A DNA stretch of 64,000 bases. It comes from Ruegeria sp. YS9. Its GTDB lineage: Bacteria > Pseudomonadota > Alphaproteobacteria > Rhodobacterales > Rhodobacteraceae. This document shows, one piece after another, positions 51,222 to 60,801 of this stretch. A program made the position numbers and the translations under genes. The stretch covers positions 2,327,001 through 2,391,000 of the forward strand of contig NZ_CP102409.1 of assembly GCF_024628725.1 (NCBI RefSeq). The letters are read 5' to 3'. A model generated the notes under the pieces. The model made no database searches. It was not told the origin of the DNA and saw only the letters and a list, made by a program, of their open reading frames with translations. Positions within the stretch are counted from its first letter, which is position 1; every line of letters starts with the position of its first letter.

Positions 51222-51881
51222 ATGCTAGAATTCGACAACGTCAGCAAATCCTTCTGGACCGGAACGCGCCGCAAGGTGATTCTGGATCGGGTCTCGTTTC
51301 GGGTCGAACTGGGCACCTCACTGGGCGTTCTGGCCCCGAACGGAACCGGAAAAACCACGCTGATCAACATGATGGCCGGTCTGGAAAAACCCGACGAGGG
51401 CGTGGTCCGCCGCGAATGCCGGGTGTCCTTCCCCATGGGGTTCACCGGTGGCGTGTCGGGAAAACTGTCAGCGCTTGAGAACGCGCGCTACATCGCCAAG
51501 ATCTACGGTATGGACCCCGATTACATCGAGGCCTACTGCAAATGGCTCTGCGGTCTGGGCGAATATTTCGACCAGCCCCTTGCCACTTACTCCTCTGGGA
51601 TGAGGGCGCGCTTCACCTTTTCTTTGATGCTGGCGCTGGACTTTGACATGTATCTCATCGACGAAGGGATGCCGGCGACAACAGATGTCGAATTCAACGA
51701 AAAGGCTGGGGCGATCCTGAAGGAAAGATTGCGCACGACGACTTTGGTGATCGTATCGCACAGCCCGTCCGTGTTGGAGAAATTCGCCCAGAAAGCGGCC
51801 GTACTTCTGGACGGGCAATTGTATATATTTGACTCCTTGGAAGAGGCGAAGCAGCTGTATGACTACGAAACCCAAGGTTAG
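51222..51881 (+). CDS. kpsT: Capsule polysaccharide export ATP-binding protein KpsT
   Basis: A 219-residue ABC ATPase of the ABC-2 capsule export type, the normal KpsT length. It has Walker A APNGTGKTT at 38-46, signature YSSGMRAR at about 126-133, Walker B MYLIDEG and the switch His in VIVSHS. KpsT pairs with the permease KpsM to move group-2-type polysaccharide across the inner membrane. No kpsM is adjacent in this window. Its end overlaps the kpsE start by 23 bases. Confidence 0.9.
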   Translation: MLEFDNVSKSFWTGTRRKVILDRVSFRVELGTSLGVLAPNGTGKTTLINMMAGLEKPDEGVVRRECRVSFPMGFTGGVSGKLSALENARYIAKIYGMDPDYIEAYCKWLCGLGEYFDQPLATYSSGMRARFTFSLMLALDFDMYLIDEGMPATTDVEFNEKAGAILKERLRTTTLVIVSHSPSVLEKFAQKAAVLLDGQLYIFDSLEEAKQLYDYETQG

Positions 51882-53436
51882 AAAATACAACTGGCGCCGC
51901 GGACGTCAGACGGAAAGCTCGGCCGAGGCGCGATCGGACGCCATCTCGCGTATTCGCAACGCGACGCAAGGCCCTGCGGCCGCCGGCGAAGCACAGCCCG
52001 GGACGCAGCTGGATGACATCAAGCGCGAAGGCCTGACGGGCCGTCAATTGCGTATCGCACGACGTCTGGCGCAGAAACACGGTCTGGCCGCGACGTCGGA
52101 TTATGACGCGGTGCGGTTGCTGCGCAAAAAGGGCATCGACCCCTTCCAGCGCACCAATCTGCTGGACCTTGCTGCGGCAAAACCATCGAACGGGGGTGAC
52201 AAACCCAAGGACAGGATCAACGTTCAACTGCCGCAGCCCATGGGCGCCGAGAAAACGAACCTGCCCGGGCCCGAGCTCAGCCCGGCTGAGCGGCGCAATT
52301 ATGAAATCAGCCAAATCCAAAAAGACATCGCACGCCGTCGCAAGCGTAAACTGTTTGGACTGTTTGCGCGTCTGGCGGCCTTTGTGTTCCTGCCGACCTT
52401 CATTGTCGGCTTCTATTTCTACCGCATCGCCACGCCGATGTATGCCAGCGATTCCGAATTCCTGATCCTGCAAGCTGATGGCGGACCGGGCAGTGTCGGC
52501 GGTCTGCTCGCCGGCACGCAATTCGCCACCACGCAGGACTCGATCTCGGTTCAGTCTTTTTTGGAATCGAAAGAAGCTTTGCTGTTGCTGGATCGGGATG
52601 CCGGGTTTTCCGATGTCTTCAAGCAGGAATGGATCGACCCGATTCAAAGACTGGCGCCAGACGCCTCGCTTGAAGACGCCTATAAGCTGTTCAAACGCAT
52701 GATCACCATCGGCTATGACCCGACCGAAGGGGTCATTCGGATGGAGGTTGCCGCCCCCGACGCGCAGACATCGACCGAGTTTTCCGAGCGCCTGATCTCT
52801 TACGCAGAAGACAGGGTGAACGCCTTGTCCGGAAAAAAACGCGAAGACCAGATGCGCGACGCGCTGCAAAGTTTCGAAGCGGCGCAGGAAGCGCGCAGGC
52901 AGGCTCAGGAAGAGTTGATCGAGCTTCAGCTTCAGGGCGCGGTTCTTGACCCCGAAAACGTCATTGCCAGCCTGCGTGCCCGCATCAACGAAATCGAAAT
53001 ACTGGTTCAGGACAAAGAGCTTGAGCTCGCCGCGCTTCAGGACAACCTGCGCCCGAACAAGGCAAAAGTTGATGGTGTCAAGGCAGATATCGCCCGTCTG
53101 GAAAAGGTTCTCAAAGAACTGAATGCCGAGATGCAGGATGCCTCGGACGGCGAAAACTCGCTGGCGCGGTTGAGCGTGCGTATCCAGATCGCGCAGGCGG
53201 ACCTGGCGGCGCGTGACATGATGCTGCAAACGGCAATGCAGCAAATGGAAGCGACCCGGTCCGAAGCCAACCGGCAGGTGCGCTATCTGACCGTGTCGGT
53301 CAACCCGGTTCCCAGTCAGGAACCCAGCTATCCGCGCAAGTTCGAAAATACGATTTTGGCATTCCTGTTGTTTGCTGGTATCTACCTGATGATCTCGCTT
53401 ACCGCGTCGGTCCTTCGTGAACAGGTATCCTCATAA
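51859..53436 (+). CDS. kpsE: Capsule export inner-membrane protein KpsE (PCP-3 family)
   Basis: A 525-residue polysaccharide co-polymerase. It has two membrane helices, near residues 168-190 (AAFVFLPTFIVGFYFY) and near the C terminus (ILAFLLFAGIYLMISLTASV), flanking a long periplasmic coiled coil rich in Glu/Gln/Ala. E. coli KpsE has about 380 residues; here about 165 extra cytoplasmic residues precede the first helix, basic and low-complexity. KpsE/CtrB/BexC proteins bridge the ABC exporter to the outer-membrane channel. The ATG at 51859 lies inside kpsT. Confidence 0.87.
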   Translation: MTTKPKVRKYNWRRGRQTESSAEARSDAISRIRNATQGPAAAGEAQPGTQLDDIKREGLTGRQLRIARRLAQKHGLAATSDYDAVRLLRKKGIDPFQRTNLLDLAAAKPSNGGDKPKDRINVQLPQPMGAEKTNLPGPELSPAERRNYEISQIQKDIARRRKRKLFGLFARLAAFVFLPTFIVGFYFYRIATPMYASDSEFLILQADGGPGSVGGLLAGTQFATTQDSISVQSFLESKEALLLLDRDAGFSDVFKQEWIDPIQRLAPDASLEDAYKLFKRMITIGYDPTEGVIRMEVAAPDAQTSTEFSERLISYAEDRVNALSGKKREDQMRDALQSFEAAQEARRQAQEELIELQLQGAVLDPENVIASLRARINEIEILVQDKELELAALQDNLRPNKAKVDGVKADIARLEKVLKELNAEMQDASDGENSLARLSVRIQIAQADLAARDMMLQTAMQQMEATRSEANRQVRYLTVSVNPVPSQEPSYPRKFENTILAFLLFAGIYLMISLTASVLREQVSS

Positions 53437-53441
53437 AACTC

Positions 53442-54275
53442 ATGAAACATGTTAAAATCTCCGACCTGACAGTCGGCAACGACCTTCCGCTGACCATCAT
53501 AGCTGGGCCATGTCAGCTTGAAACCGCAGACCACGCGCAGATGATTGCGGGCAAGATGAAAGAAGCCTGCGACGCCGCCGGGGCGCAATACGTCTTCAAG
53601 GCGTCTTATGACAAGGCGAACCGGACATCCCTGTCGGGCAAGCGTGGCATGGGCATCGATGCGGGGCTGAAGGTGCTAAGCGACATCCGCAAGACGATGG
53701 GCATCCCGGTTCTGACCGATGTTCATACCGAAGCGCAATGCGCCATCGCCGCCGAGGCGGTGGACGTTCTGCAAATACCGGCATTCCTGTGCCGTCAGAC
53801 CGACATGCTGCTGGCGGCCGGCAACACCGGCAAAGCGGTCAATGTGAAAAAGGGGCAATTCCTTGCACCTTGGGAAATGACCAACATCGTCGATAAAATC
53901 GAAAGCACCGGAAATCAGAATATCCTGCTGACCGAGCGTGGCACCTCATTTGGCTACAACACGCTTGTCGCCGACATGCGCGCGCTGCCCCAAATGGCGA
54001 AAACCGGGTATCCGGTGGTGATGGACGCCACCCATTCCGTGCAGCAACCCGGAGGCAAGGGCGGGTCTTCGGGCGGGCAGCGCGAATTTGCACCGGTAAT
54101 GGCCCGCGCCGCGGTTTCTCTGGGTGTTGGGGCCGTGTTCATCGAAACCCATCAGGACCCGGACTCGGCCCCATCGGACGGGCCAAATATGATCCCCCTC
54201 GACCAGATGCCCCAACTTGTTGACACATTGATGCGATTTGATGCGCTTGCTAAAGCGAATCCGATACAGATTTAA
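53442..54275 (+). CDS. kdsA: 3-deoxy-8-phosphooctulonate synthase (Kdo-8-P synthase)
   Basis: A 277-residue KdsA. The TIM-barrel signature reads IIAGPCQLET, FKASYDKANRTS, GIPVLTDVHT, QIPAFLCRQTDML and ATHSVQQPGG. The Cys in AGPC and in other spots suggests a metal-dependent form, but this needs alignment. It condenses arabinose-5-phosphate with PEP to make Kdo-8-phosphate for lipid A core and for Kdo linkers of group 2 capsules. It follows kpsE by 5 bases, consistent with a capsule operon in which Kdo supplies the lipid-linked anchor. Confidence 0.95.
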   Translation: MKHVKISDLTVGNDLPLTIIAGPCQLETADHAQMIAGKMKEACDAAGAQYVFKASYDKANRTSLSGKRGMGIDAGLKVLSDIRKTMGIPVLTDVHTEAQCAIAAEAVDVLQIPAFLCRQTDMLLAAGNTGKAVNVKKGQFLAPWEMTNIVDKIESTGNQNILLTERGTSFGYNTLVADMRALPQMAKTGYPVVMDATHSVQQPGGKGGSSGGQREFAPVMARAAVSLGVGAVFIETHQDPDSAPSDGPNMIPLDQMPQLVDTLMRFDALAKANPIQI

Positions 54276-54290
54276 CGATTGAGACTTGTT

Positions 54291-55787
54291 ATGACCAAAC
54301 CCCTCACCGAGGTAACGCCCAACAGCTGGAACTTTCTGCGCGACGCGATGATCACGCCCACCGGGTTCCGTGAATACGACGCCCGTTGGAAATATCCCGA
54401 AGAGATCAACCTGCCCGGCATGACCGCGCTTGGGCTGGGGCTTGGCACGCAGATGCACAGGCGCGGGATCGAGCCTGTAATTGCTGTCGGCAACGATTAT
54501 CGCGATTATTCATTGGCGATCAAAAATGCCCTGATGCTGGGCCTGATACAGGCTGGTATCCGTGTCAAAGACATCGGCCCTGCGCTCAGCCCCATGGCAT
54601 ACTTCGCACAGTTCCATCTGGATGTGCCGGCGGTGGCGATGGTCACCGCCAGCCACAATCCCAACGGCTGGACCGGGGTCAAAATGGGTTTTGAGCGTCC
54701 GCTGACCCATGGCCCGGATGAGATGTCGGAACTGCGTGACATCGTACTGAACGGCGAAAGCGTCACGCGCGAAGGCGGCTCGTACGAGTTCGTCGATGGC
54801 GTCAAAGAGGCCTATATCGACGACCTGGTCGGCGATTTCAAAATGTCCCGCCCGCTCAAAGTGGTCTGCGCAACGGGCAACGGCACGGCTTCGGCCTTTG
54901 CGCCCGAGATTTTCGAGCGGATCGGGGTTGAGGTCGTACCCAGCCATAACCGTCTGGACTATACGTTCCCCAACTACAACCCGAACCCAGAAGCCATGGA
55001 GATGCTGCACGACATGGCCGCCACCGTGAAATCCAGTGGTGCCGATCTGGCGCTGGGGTTTGACGGTGACGGAGACCGCTGCGGCGTCGTCGATGATGAG
55101 GGCGAGGAGATCTTTGCCGACAAGGTTGGCGTCATCATGGCGCGTGATCTGGCCAAGCTTCACCCCGGATCGACATTTGTCGCGGATGTGAAATCCACCG
55201 GTCTGTTCGCCAGCGACCCCGAGTTGCAGGCCCTGGGCGTCAAAGCCGATTACTGGAAGACCGGCCACAGCCACATGAAGCGTCGGGTCAAGGAAATCGG
55301 TGCACTGGCCGGGTTCGAAAAATCAGGCCACTACTTTTTGGCCGAACCGATCGGGCGTGGATACGACTGCGGGATGCGTGTCGCAGTCGAAATCTGCAAA
55401 CTGATGGACCGCAACCCGGATCAGAGCATGTCGGACCTGCGCAAGGCCCTGCCCAAGACCTGGTCCACACCCACGATGTCACCCCACGCCGCTGATACCG
55501 AGAAATATGATATCCTTCAGCGGCTGGTCGACAAGTTGGTCGCCAAGGGAGATGCGGGCGAAACACTCGCTGGCCGCGCAATCAAGGAAGTGGTCACGGT
55601 GAACGGCGCACGTGTGATTCTGGACAACGGCAGCTGGGGTCTGGTGCGGGCTTCGTCCAATACCCCCAATCTGGTCGTTGTCTGTGAAAGCAGCGAAAGC
55701 GAGGCTGAGATGCGCGCCATCTTCGCGGACATAGACGCCGTCATCCGAACCGAGCCCGGTGTCGGCGATTACGACCAAACCATCTGA
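54291..55787 (+). CDS. Phosphomannomutase/phosphoglucomutase
   Basis: A 498-residue alpha-D-phosphohexomutase of the AlgC/ManB type. The phosphoserine loop TASHNP carries Ser121, the metal loop DGDGDR is at 258-263, the sugar-binding segment GEKSGHY appears here as FEKSGHYF, and the C-terminal phosphate loop reads RASSNTPNLVV. It interconverts mannose-6-P and mannose-1-P, or the glucose pair, supplying sugar nucleotides for capsule or LPS. It starts 15 bases after kdsA and closes the operon before a strong terminator. Confidence 0.92.
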   Translation: MTKPLTEVTPNSWNFLRDAMITPTGFREYDARWKYPEEINLPGMTALGLGLGTQMHRRGIEPVIAVGNDYRDYSLAIKNALMLGLIQAGIRVKDIGPALSPMAYFAQFHLDVPAVAMVTASHNPNGWTGVKMGFERPLTHGPDEMSELRDIVLNGESVTREGGSYEFVDGVKEAYIDDLVGDFKMSRPLKVVCATGNGTASAFAPEIFERIGVEVVPSHNRLDYTFPNYNPNPEAMEMLHDMAATVKSSGADLALGFDGDGDRCGVVDDEGEEIFADKVGVIMARDLAKLHPGSTFVADVKSTGLFASDPELQALGVKADYWKTGHSHMKRRVKEIGALAGFEKSGHYFLAEPIGRGYDCGMRVAVEICKLMDRNPDQSMSDLRKALPKTWSTPTMSPHAADTEKYDILQRLVDKLVAKGDAGETLAGRAIKEVVTVNGARVILDNGSWGLVRASSNTPNLVVVCESSESEAEMRAIFADIDAVIRTEPGVGDYDQTI

Positions 55788-55794
55788 AAACAAC

Positions 55795-55824
55795 TGCTTG
55801 GGGCATATCCCGATGCCCCAAGCA
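55795..55824. terminator. Bidirectional terminator
   Basis: TGCTTGGGGCAT (55795-55806) and ATGCCCCAAGCA (55813-55824) form a perfect 12-bp stem with a 6-base loop between the convergent capsule operon and the AsmA gene. Confidence 0.8.
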
Positions 55825-55834
55825 CGATGGTTGC

Positions 55835-57790
55835 TCAGTCGCCGCCGAATAATTTGAGCAGGCCTTTTTTTGCCTCTTCTTCAAGCTTGTTCTTGATGGC
55901 GTCTTCGATCTGATCACTGTCGGTGATCGTCGTATCCAATTCGTTGCCGACCTTATCAAAAACCTTCTGTTTGGCGTCGTCTTCCAGTTCCTTGACCTTC
56001 ACATCCGCGGCCGCCTCGATCACCTTGGTCAGGTCCGGCTTGATCGACGGGTCGCTCCAGGGGCCTTTGATGTGAACGGGAACCGATATCCCCTGCCCGG
56101 AATTGGCACGCAACGCCACGGGCGTGAACAGATAGTCGATGTTGCGACCCCCCAGATCTACTGTACCGGTGCCATCTGCACGGAAATTCTTCAGTGACAT
56201 GAGCAGATCACTGTTCGTCAACACGCCCTGGTCGATGGTGAAACTGGCCGTCAGGCTGTTGAACACGGTGGTTCCGCCTGATCCGGTGCCCTGCCCCATC
56301 AATCGGTCCAGATCGAGCCCGGAAATCACTCCGGGACCGACATCCAGGTTTCCCTTGCCGCTGAGGGACCGCATGATCTGATCCTCGGACTGACCAACGC
56401 CCAGAAACTCAAATGCTCCCGCAGCGGTTCCCGACAGGCGTTTGACCCCGGCCATCGTGGTCAGTGCCTGTTCCAGATCGATCCCGGTGGCGGTCACGTT
56501 GCCGCCGACAGACAGGCCGTTGCGGTTGTTGGCAACCACCTGACCCTTCAGTTGCCCCGAAAACAGCGTGGCCGGGTGCATGTCCAGAACGGCCCGCGAC
56601 CGATCCAGCGACAGGGTCAGGTCACTCTTACCGAACGTCATTCCGGGCACGGCGATCGAGTTGGCCGTCAGGCGAATCTTACCGTTCGCCAAGGCCAGAG
56701 CGGACGCGTCGATAGGGTCCTTCGACCACCCCTCAGGTGCAGGAGCGTTTGCCTGAGACGTGCCGCTTGGGGCAGAACCCGTTTCGGAAATCCGCGACAG
56801 ATCCAGATCACCGGCATCCAGACGGGCCACGATACGCGGCGGGTCCGAGATGGTGATATCCGCCTCACCCACGAACCGGTTGTCATCCAATTGCGCAACC
56901 ATGTTCCGCATGGAAATCCGCCCGTCCTGCGTATACGTCATATGCGCTGAAATGTCGGCGATTTTGCCCAATCCGGGCGGTACAGATGTGCCAGCCTGAC
57001 CGAAGGCGGCAAGCATTCTTTCAGTGTCCCGCGTCACGACCTTGATGGTTCCATCCATTTCACCCGTAAGATTGACGCGTCCTTCAAATCCGATCTCGCC
57101 GCCCGGAGCCGTCAACGCCAGTTCCAGATCAGTCACTGACCCGGCCGCAAAAGCCGGTAAATCCGGGATTTTCAGATCAACCTGAACCGCACCTCCGGGC
57201 ACTGGCATGGCGGCCTCCATCACCAACGGGGCCGTCACCTCGGGCCAGCTTGTAGATAGTGTCACGCCCGAGAAGTCCATCTGCGTGACGCCATTTTCCA
57301 CGTAAATCAGCCGTGCATTTGTCAGCTCCAGTTGATCCAGCGTGACCTGCCCCGAGGGCTCAGCGGGCGTGGTGCCCCCGGTCGTGGCCGCAGTTGTCGC
57401 TGTTGTTGGGGTGCTCAATTCCCAATTGCCGCGCCCATCGGATCGTTCCAACCGCAACACGGGATTGTCTGCAAAAACACGTTTGATCCGCAGATCCCCG
57501 TTCAACAGCCCGGCAGCGTCCACCCCGACGGCCAGGCTATCCGCGCTGAGCATCGGCTCCGGTCCGGCCCAGCTTGCGTTGCCGAAACGCACCGGCCCGG
57601 TCTCCATCCCGACCACCGGCCAGAAGGATATGCGCACATCGCCGGTCAGTGTCAGATCCCTCCCGGTCTGGGCCTTGACCTGCTCGGCCAGAATCGCGGC
57701 AAGCTTCTCCCCCGGCATCAGCAACAGCGCGCCGATGATCAACGCGACCACGGCCACAACAATAAACAGGATGCGCATCAGCCATTTCAT
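55835..57790 (-). CDS. AsmA-family protein
   Basis: A 651-residue AsmA/TamB-like protein. An N-terminal membrane anchor (ILFIVVAVVALIIGALLL) is followed by a periplasmic AsmA repeat region and a C-terminal AsmA-like domain (about 460-610, VKRLSGTAAGAFEFLGVGQS to GTVDLGGRNIDYLFTPVALR). AsmA-like proteins are bridge-like lipid-transfer or outer-membrane-biogenesis factors. Residues 590-651 end in an acidic helical tail. The ATG at 57790 has GGAG upstream. It is divergent from rimO. Confidence 0.88.
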   Translation of the reverse strand: MKWLMRILFIVVAVVALIIGALLLMPGEKLAAILAEQVKAQTGRDLTLTGDVRISFWPVVGMETGPVRFGNASWAGPEPMLSADSLAVGVDAAGLLNGDLRIKRVFADNPVLRLERSDGRGNWELSTPTTATTAATTGGTTPAEPSGQVTLDQLELTNARLIYVENGVTQMDFSGVTLSTSWPEVTAPLVMEAAMPVPGGAVQVDLKIPDLPAFAAGSVTDLELALTAPGGEIGFEGRVNLTGEMDGTIKVVTRDTERMLAAFGQAGTSVPPGLGKIADISAHMTYTQDGRISMRNMVAQLDDNRFVGEADITISDPPRIVARLDAGDLDLSRISETGSAPSGTSQANAPAPEGWSKDPIDASALALANGKIRLTANSIAVPGMTFGKSDLTLSLDRSRAVLDMHPATLFSGQLKGQVVANNRNGLSVGGNVTATGIDLEQALTTMAGVKRLSGTAAGAFEFLGVGQSEDQIMRSLSGKGNLDVGPGVISGLDLDRLMGQGTGSGGTTVFNSLTASFTIDQGVLTNSDLLMSLKNFRADGTGTVDLGGRNIDYLFTPVALRANSGQGISVPVHIKGPWSDPSIKPDLTKVIEAAADVKVKELEDDAKQKVFDKVGNELDTTITDSDQIEDAIKNKLEEEAKKGLLKLFGGD

Positions 57791-57875
57791 AGTCTGCTCT
57801 CCGCCTTTTGGCTTGTCATTGCCGTGATCATTCAAATCACACGTCACATTTGCAAGGGGAAGCTTTCCCCACTAT

Positions 57876-59273
57876 ATGCCGCGCATGACGACGAACCCGC
57901 CAAACCTCCGCCCCGACCTGGCGCCTGCTGCCCGGATCACCGAGACGCCCCAATCAAACCAGCCGACCATCGGTATGGTGTCCTTGGGCTGCCCAAAGGC
58001 GTTGGTCGACAGTGAACGCATTCTGACCCGGCTGCGTGCCGAAGGATACGGCATTTCGCCAGATTATGCCGGGGCCGATGCCGTCATTGTGAACACCTGC
58101 GGGTTCCTTGACAGCGCCAAGGCGGAATCGCTGGACGCGATCGGAGAGGCGCTGGTGGAAAACGGCAAGGTCATCGTAACCGGCTGTCTGGGCGCAGAAC
58201 CGGATTACATTCGCGAGCATCACCCCCGCATCATGGCTGTCACCGGCCCGCACCAATACGAGCAGGTGCTGGATGCGGTGCATGCCGCTGTGCCCCCCGA
58301 TCCTGATCCGTTCGTGGACCTGTTACCCGCCAGCAGCGTTCAGTTGACGCCGCGCCACTACAGCTATCTGAAAATTTCCGAGGGCTGCAACCACAAGTGC
58401 AAGTTCTGCATCATCCCCGACATGCGCGGAAAGCTGGCCAGCCGCCCGGCGCATGCGGTTCTGCGCGAGGCGGAAAAGCTGGTCGACAATGGCGTGCGTG
58501 AATTGCTGGTGATTTCGCAGGACACCTCGGCCTATGGGCTGGACCGCAAATACGATGTGAACCCTTGGAAAGACGGTGAAGTACGCAGCCATATCACCGA
58601 TCTGGCGCGTGAACTGGGGCAGTTGGATGCCTGGGTGCGGCTGCACTATGTGTATCCCTATCCGCATGTGCGGGACCTGATTCCGCTGATGGCGGATGCC
58701 GGGTGCAACGTGCTGCCTTATATGGATATCCCGTTTCAACACGCCCACCCGGACGTTCTGAAACGCATGGCACGCCCGGCCGCGTCGGCCAGAACGCTGG
58801 ATGAAATCAAGGCCTGGCGCGCGATCTGCCCGGGTATCACCCTGCGATCGACCTTTATCGTCGGCTATCCGGGCGAGACCGAAGCCGAATTCCAGACCCT
58901 GCTGGACTGGATGGACGAGGCACAACTGGATCGTGTCGGGTGTTTTCAGTATGAAAACGTGGATGGCGCGCGCTCGAACGACCTGCCCGATCACGTCCCG
59001 GCCGAAATCAAGCAGGAACGCTGGGATCGCTTCATGGAAAAGGCTCAGGCGATCTCGGAGGCCAAGTTGCAGGCGAAGGTCGGACAGACGCTTGAGGTGA
59101 TCGTGGACGAGGTCGACGACGAGGCCGCCACCTGCCGCACCAAGGCAGACGCGCCCGAGATCGACGGCAACCTGTTCATCGATGAAGGGTTCGAAAACCT
59201 CAGGCCCGGTGACATCGTCACGGTCGAAGTGGACGAGGCCGGAGAATACGATTTGTGGGGTAAGCCCGTCTAA
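57876..59273 (+). CDS. rimO: Ribosomal protein S12 methylthiotransferase
   Basis: A 465-residue radical-SAM methylthiotransferase. The N-terminal MTTase domain has [14 protein letters not shown] with the first cluster Cys, [10 protein letters not shown] and TGCLGAEP; the radical-SAM CxxxCxxC is at 171, 175 and 178; the TRAM domain lies at the C terminus. The GCPK and CGFLD forms identify RimO rather than MiaB or YqeV. It adds a methylthio group to Asp of ribosomal protein S12. A second start at 57885 (MTTNPP) cannot be ruled out. Confidence 0.95.
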   Translation: MPRMTTNPPNLRPDLAPAARITETPQSNQPTIGMVSLGCPKALVDSERILTRLRAEGYGISPDYAGADAVIVNTCGFLDSAKAESLDAIGEALVENGKVIVTGCLGAEPDYIREHHPRIMAVTGPHQYEQVLDAVHAAVPPDPDPFVDLLPASSVQLTPRHYSYLKISEGCNHKCKFCIIPDMRGKLASRPAHAVLREAEKLVDNGVRELLVISQDTSAYGLDRKYDVNPWKDGEVRSHITDLARELGQLDAWVRLHYVYPYPHVRDLIPLMADAGCNVLPYMDIPFQHAHPDVLKRMARPAASARTLDEIKAWRAICPGITLRSTFIVGYPGETEAEFQTLLDWMDEAQLDRVGCFQYENVDGARSNDLPDHVPAEIKQERWDRFMEKAQAISEAKLQAKVGQTLEVIVDEVDDEAATCRTKADAPEIDGNLFIDEGFENLRPGDIVTVEVDEAGEYDLWGKPV

Positions 59274-59385
59274 GGTCTGACACCGCGTCGAGCACACGGC
59301 ATATGGGCAAAGCGTGAACCGAGTTTACTGGCCGAACACGCGGTCAGACCCGATCTTGGACTGAAAGCCAATCACGGGGGTTTTC

Positions 59386-59745
59386 ATGTCTCATATCTTC
59401 AAGCTTGGCCGGAAGGGTGTGATATTCCTGATCGCTGCGCATTTCGTGGCCACCCCCGGTTACGCCCAGCCCACACAGGTCGGCTCTGCCGGATTTATTG
59501 TGGTCGGCGGCAAAAATCTGAGCTTTCACAAAAACGGCCGTCACAAGATAAACCGGTATTACGTGGCCCCGAAAGCCAAGTCACACGCCAAGCACCCCAA
59601 GGCGCATATCAAAAAACCGACCACGGTTTATCGATACACCGCCCCCAAACGGCGTGTCATCGGGCATATCCCCTATGGGTCGGTCAAACGACAGAAATTC
59701 AAGTCATTCAAGTTCAAGCATTCCTACGGCTTCAAAAGGCACTAA
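59386..59745 (+). CDS. Small, strongly basic exported protein
   Basis: A 119-residue protein with a clear signal peptide (GVIFLIAAHFVATPGYA, cleavage near residue 27). The mature part is very rich in Lys, Arg, His and Tyr (KINRYYVAPKAKSHAKHPKA) with no Cys or acidic residues to speak of. It resembles no family I know; such polycationic periplasmic proteins may bind LPS, nucleic acid or peptidoglycan. It is a single gene after rimO. Confidence 0.7.
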   Translation: MSHIFKLGRKGVIFLIAAHFVATPGYAQPTQVGSAGFIVVGGKNLSFHKNGRHKINRYYVAPKAKSHAKHPKAHIKKPTTVYRYTAPKRRVIGHIPYGSVKRQKFKSFKFKHSYGFKRH

Positions 59746-59802
59746 ACAGGGGTCGCACCCCGCGACAAAGCACTTGCCGACAGCCGCAAAAAAGCAGGCA
59801 AG

Positions 59803-59824
59803 AAAAAACCGCCACGAATGGCGG
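59803..59824 (-). terminator. Terminator of the small lipoprotein gene
   Basis: On the minus strand CCGCCA-TTCG-TGGCGG is followed by TTTTTT, a textbook intrinsic terminator 55 bases downstream of the lipoprotein stop. Confidence 0.85.
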
Positions 59825-59878
59825 CGGTCGTTCCCGAAAGGGTGCAGGCGGTCCGCGTCCGGGCCGCCTGCGAATGGC

Positions 59879-60067
59879 TTACTGAGTAACCGGATTACAG
59901 ACCGTCTGGCCTGCTTCGGTTGTGGCAAGCTCATAGCCACCCGGGCAGCTGGGCGTGCCGGCTTTGTCATAGCTGGGCTGAACGTAAACAGGTGTCGGTT
60001 CTTCCTGCTGCGCACAGGCAGTCAGGATCAGTGCAAATGCGCCAACGGCGGCGAGTTTCAGTTTCAT
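59879..60067 (-). CDS. Small lipoprotein
   Basis: A 62-residue protein with a lipoprotein signal (MKLKLAAVGAFALILTAC, lipobox LTAC, lipidated Cys18) and a short mature part (AQQEEPTPVYVQPSYDKAGT, then SCPGGYELATTEAGQTVCNP) with two Cys that may form a disulfide. Similar tiny Cys-containing lipoproteins are common in Rhodobacteraceae and have no assigned role. An AAGGA site supports the ATG at 60067. Confidence 0.8.
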   Translation of the reverse strand: MKLKLAAVGAFALILTACAQQEEPTPVYVQPSYDKAGTPSCPGGYELATTEAGQTVCNPVTQ

Positions 60068-60297
60068 GTCCGTCAATCCTTTATTACTTTTCTGATATTG
60101 CCCAGCTTTTCGGGGCCGGTTTCAGAATACGGGTTGAACGACTATCTGGCAACTGAATCGATCACGACTTCGTGAGTCACAGCGAATCCATGCCAATCCA
60201 ATGGCGCAATGACGTTCCTTGCGGCGTCAAACCTATCCTTCTGACTGCGACGCCCTAAACTGTTGCAGCACATTCAGCCAAAAGACGGAGAAGCCAC

Positions 60298-60540
60298 ATG
60301 TCAAACGCACCCATCATTGCCCGGAAATCGCCCTTTCCGGTCGAGGTCGTTCAGGGAAAAACCTATTTCTGGTGCGCCTGCGGAAAATCCGGCCGACAGC
60401 CGTTTTGCGATGGCTCGCACAAAGGCACCGGATTTGAGCCTGTGAAATATACAGCGGAAGACAGTAAGAAGGTTTTCTTCTGTGGGTGCAAACACAGTTC
60501 GAAACCGCCTTTGTGCGACGGAACGCACAACGGGCTTTGA
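60298..60540 (+). CDS. Double CDGSH iron-sulfur domain protein
   Basis: An 80-residue protein with two CDGSH domains. Cluster ligands are Cys26, Cys28, Cys37 and His41 in the first, and Cys62, Cys64, Cys73 and His77 in the second, both with the exact C-x-C-x8-C-D-G-x-x-H pattern. Each holds a 2Fe-2S cluster with one His ligand, as in mitoNEET and MINER2 proteins, giving redox- or pH-sensitive electron or cluster transfer. Its stop abuts the stop of the convergent DUF6455 gene without a spacer base. Confidence 0.93.
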   Translation: MSNAPIIARKSPFPVEVVQGKTYFWCACGKSGRQPFCDGSHKGTGFEPVKYTAEDSKKVFFCGCKHSSKPPLCDGTHNGL

Positions 60541-60801
60541 TCAGGTTTTCAACCCATTCAATATCTCGGCATTCGGGCAAAAATCCGGGGCCGTGGCCGC
60601 TGTGCCCTGTTGCCGGGCAAGCCAATACTCGCATTGCAAATCACATCCGGCAGCGCGACACCGCGTGACAAGCTCGGCGTATTGTTCCGGCGAAAGGCGT
60701 CCTTCGGCCATCACTTCGGTCATGGAAATGCCCATACAGCGCGAAACCGAGCGTGTAAGCCAGAAATGCTTTTCGATTTCCCCCAACGCGACCTGAGACA
60801 T
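60541..60801 (-). CDS. DUF6455-family Cys-rich protein (third of three)
   Basis: An 86-residue protein with Cys22 and a conserved Cys set at 48, 53, 57 and 75 (C-x4-C-x3-C-x17-C-x-N), preceded by an amphipathic helix. It aligns with the two genes before it, so they form a tandem array, although the first spacing differs here. The fold and function of DUF6455 are unknown; four conserved Cys suggest metal or iron-sulfur binding. The ATG overlaps the preceding stop by one base (TGATG) and AAGGAG lies upstream. Confidence 0.82.
   Translation of the reverse strand: MSQVALGEIEKHFWLTRSVSRCMGISMTEVMAEGRLSPEQYAELVTRCRAAGCDLQCEYWLARQQGTAATAPDFCPNAEILNGLKT

Noticed and set aside
60219..60230. TTGCGGCGTCAA, considered as an FNR site for the CDGSH gene
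   Set aside because: Lacks the TTGA half-site and is two bases too short between the half-sites.
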